DNA of 64,000 nt from an uncultured Caryophanales bacterium (GTDB lineage: Bacteria; Bacillota_I; Bacilli_A; RFN20; CAG-449), in NCBI GenBank assembly GCA_945873815.1, contig CAMCEE010000010.1, positions 1 to 64,000 on the forward strand, read 5' to 3'. Shown here piece after piece: positions 62,730-64,000 of the stretch (the first letter of the stretch is position 1; every line of letters begins with the position of its first letter). The position numbers and the translations under genes were made by a program. The notes under the pieces are model-generated. The model was not told the origin of the DNA, made no database searches, and saw only the letters and a list, made by a program, of their open reading frames with translations.

Positions 62730-64000
62730 ATGAATGAAGAAAAGGAATTAGAGATTTCTGAAAACGAAGAAAAAGAAGAAAAAGAAGTAGTTGAGGAAGT
62801 TGAGAATGTAGATGATGATTCTCTTGAAGGAATTGAAGAAGGTATCGTGCCTGCTTTAACCGAACATGACTTAGCTGAAGAAGTTAAAAAAGACTTTTTA
62901 GAATATGCGATGTCAGTTATTATCTCACGTGCTTTACCAGATGTAAGAGATGGTTTAAAACCGGTTCATAGAAGAATTATTTATGGTATGAGTGAACTTG
63001 GAAATACTCCAGATAAACCTCATAAAAAATGTGCTCGTATTGTTGGTGATGTCATGGGTCGTTATCACCCACATGGTGACTCATCTATCTATATGGCTTT
63101 AGCTAGGCTTGCACAAAACTTCAATACTAGATACACACTTGTTGATGGACATGGTAACTTTGGTTCTGTTGATGGAGATGATCCAGCTGCAATGCGTTAT
63201 ACAGAAGCAAGAATGAGTAAGATTGCACTTGAGATGGTTAGAGATATTAAGAAGGATACAGTTGATTTTATCGATAACTATGATGGTGAAGAACAAGAAC
63301 CAGTTGTCTTACCTTCAAGAATTCCAAATTTAATTGTTAATGGATCTTCAGGTATTGCAGTTGGTATGGCAACAAATATCCCTCCACATAATCTAGGAGA
63401 AGCAATTGATGCTACTATTGCGGTTGCAAAGAATCCAGATATCACACCAACTGAAATCATGGAGAAATATTTATTTGGTCCAGATTTCCCAACAGGTGGT
63501 ATTATTCTTGGTAAATCGGGAATTAGAGATGCTTACGAAAAAGGACAAGGTTCGATTATCATTAGATCAAAAACTTCCATAGAAGAAATGGCAAATGGAA
63601 AACATCGAATTATTGTCAGTGAAATACCATATCAAGTTAATAAATCTACAATGATTGAGGCAATTGGACGTTTGGTTCATGAAAAAATTATTGATGGAAT
63701 TACTGATATTCGTGATGAATCAAATAAAGAAGGCATTAGAATTGTTATTGAATTAAGAAAAGATGTAGTTGCAGAAGTCGTACTAAATCAATTGTTTAAG
63801 AATTCACAATTGCAAACTTCATTTGGTATCATTATGCTTGTTGTCGATAAGGGTGAACCAAGAGTATTATCAATTACTGAAATATTGAAGAGATATTTGG
63901 ATTTCCAATGTGAAGTTGTTGAAAGAAGAATACGTTTTGATTTAAATAAAGCACTTGATAGATTACATATTTTAGAAGGATTGTTAACTGCAATTGATAA
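62730..64000 (+). CDS. gyrA: DNA gyrase subunit A (N-terminal part, runs off the window)
   Basis: GyrA cuts and rejoins DNA in the gyrase reaction. 423 codons are present, with no stop before the window end. After a 45-residue, very acidic extension come [20 protein letters not shown], the quinolone-binding helix [17 protein letters not shown] (residues 113-129), and the catalytic Tyr157 in [13 protein letters not shown]. Residue 122, which is Asp or Glu in most GyrA proteins (E. coli D87), is Met. The name gyrA rather than parC rests on its place next to gyrB. GGAGG lies nine bases before the start. Confidence 0.95.
   Translation, partial: MNEEKELEISENEEKEEKEVVEEVENVDDDSLEGIEEGIVPALTEHDLAEEVKKDFLEYAMSVIISRALPDVRDGLKPVHRRIIYGMSELGNTPDKPHKKCARIVGDVMGRYHPHGDSSIYMALARLAQNFNTRYTLVDGHGNFGSVDGDDPAAMRYTEARMSKIALEMVRDIKKDTVDFIDNYDGEEQEPVVLPSRIPNLIVNGSSGIAVGMATNIPPHNLGEAIDATIAVAKNPDITPTEIMEKYLFGPDFPTGGIILGKSGIRDAYEKGQGSIIIRSKTSIEEMANGKHRIIVSEIPYQVNKSTMIEAIGRLVHEKIIDGITDIRDESNKEGIRIVIELRKDVVAEVVLNQLFKNSQLQTSFGIIMLVVDKGEPRVLSITEILKRYLDFQCEVVERRIRFDLNKALDRLHILEGLLTAID

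Noticed and set aside
1-64000. CRISPR array, prophage, insertion sequence, tRNA or rRNA genes
   Set aside because: I saw no regularly spaced direct repeats with spacers, no transposase or phage structural gene, and no cloverleaf apart from the tRNA-like part of tmRNA.

Overview
The window is the replication-origin region of a low-GC, anaerobic, spore-forming Firmicute, probably of the Bacilli/Erysipelotrichia side and likely a gut organism. The placement rests on visibly AT-rich DNA, standard-code genes with strong Shine-Dalgarno sites, oxygen-independent ribonucleotide reductase (NrdD/NrdG), pyruvate phosphate dikinase, and orthologs of the sporulation genes spoVT, yabP, yabQ, yabG, spoIIIJ/yidC and jag. 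No 16S gene is present, so the placement is inferred from gene content. I saw no tRNA or rRNA genes, CRISPR array, insertion sequence or prophage.

Right part (55.9-64 kb): oriC lies between rpmH and dnaA, with a cluster of DnaA boxes. Rightwards come dnaA, dnaN, the S4 protein yaaA, recF, gyrB and a gyrA cut by the window end. Leftwards on the minus strand come rpmH, rnpA, yidC, jag and mnmE. Where many Firmicutes have mnmG, rsmG and parA/parB after mnmE, this genome has tatD-rnmV-rsmA-yabG-ispE-prs and, after a 7.6-kb insertion, pth-mfd-spoVT-yabO-yabP-yabQ. This second series keeps the B. subtilis tatD-to-yabQ order but is joined directly to the left side of the origin.

The 39.5-47.1 kb insertion carries a DUF1540 protein, a PopT-type polyprenyl-phosphate transporter (DUF368), a pseudouridine synthase, pyruvate phosphate dikinase, a NUDIX hydrolase and a DUF4143 ATPase, with gene remnants and palindromes. 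The 18-34 kb stretch is accessory: Fe-alcohol dehydrogenase, DegV/FakB, a TetR-controlled hydrolase with a clear operator, SAP and DUF2130 proteins, a cation antiporter overlapping a TrkA-like regulator, a small XRE regulator, a GGDEF enzyme, a membrane-anchored hydrolase and glycerate kinase. The 1-18 kb stretch holds tmRNA, an ATP-grasp protein, the operon secA-prfB-yitT-(unknown)-ctp-uvrB-esterase, the nrdDG operon and a flavodoxin-like membrane protein. prfB needs a +1 frameshift at CTT TGA.

The most unusual object is a gene-free stretch around 27.19-27.73 kb. Its two ends form a 23-bp helix, and between them lie many hairpins. Three of these have GNRA tetraloops, but only when read from the minus strand. 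There is also a likely pseudoknot and a pair of mutually exclusive helices. I read it as a large (about 540 nt) structured non-coding RNA that I cannot assign to a known family.
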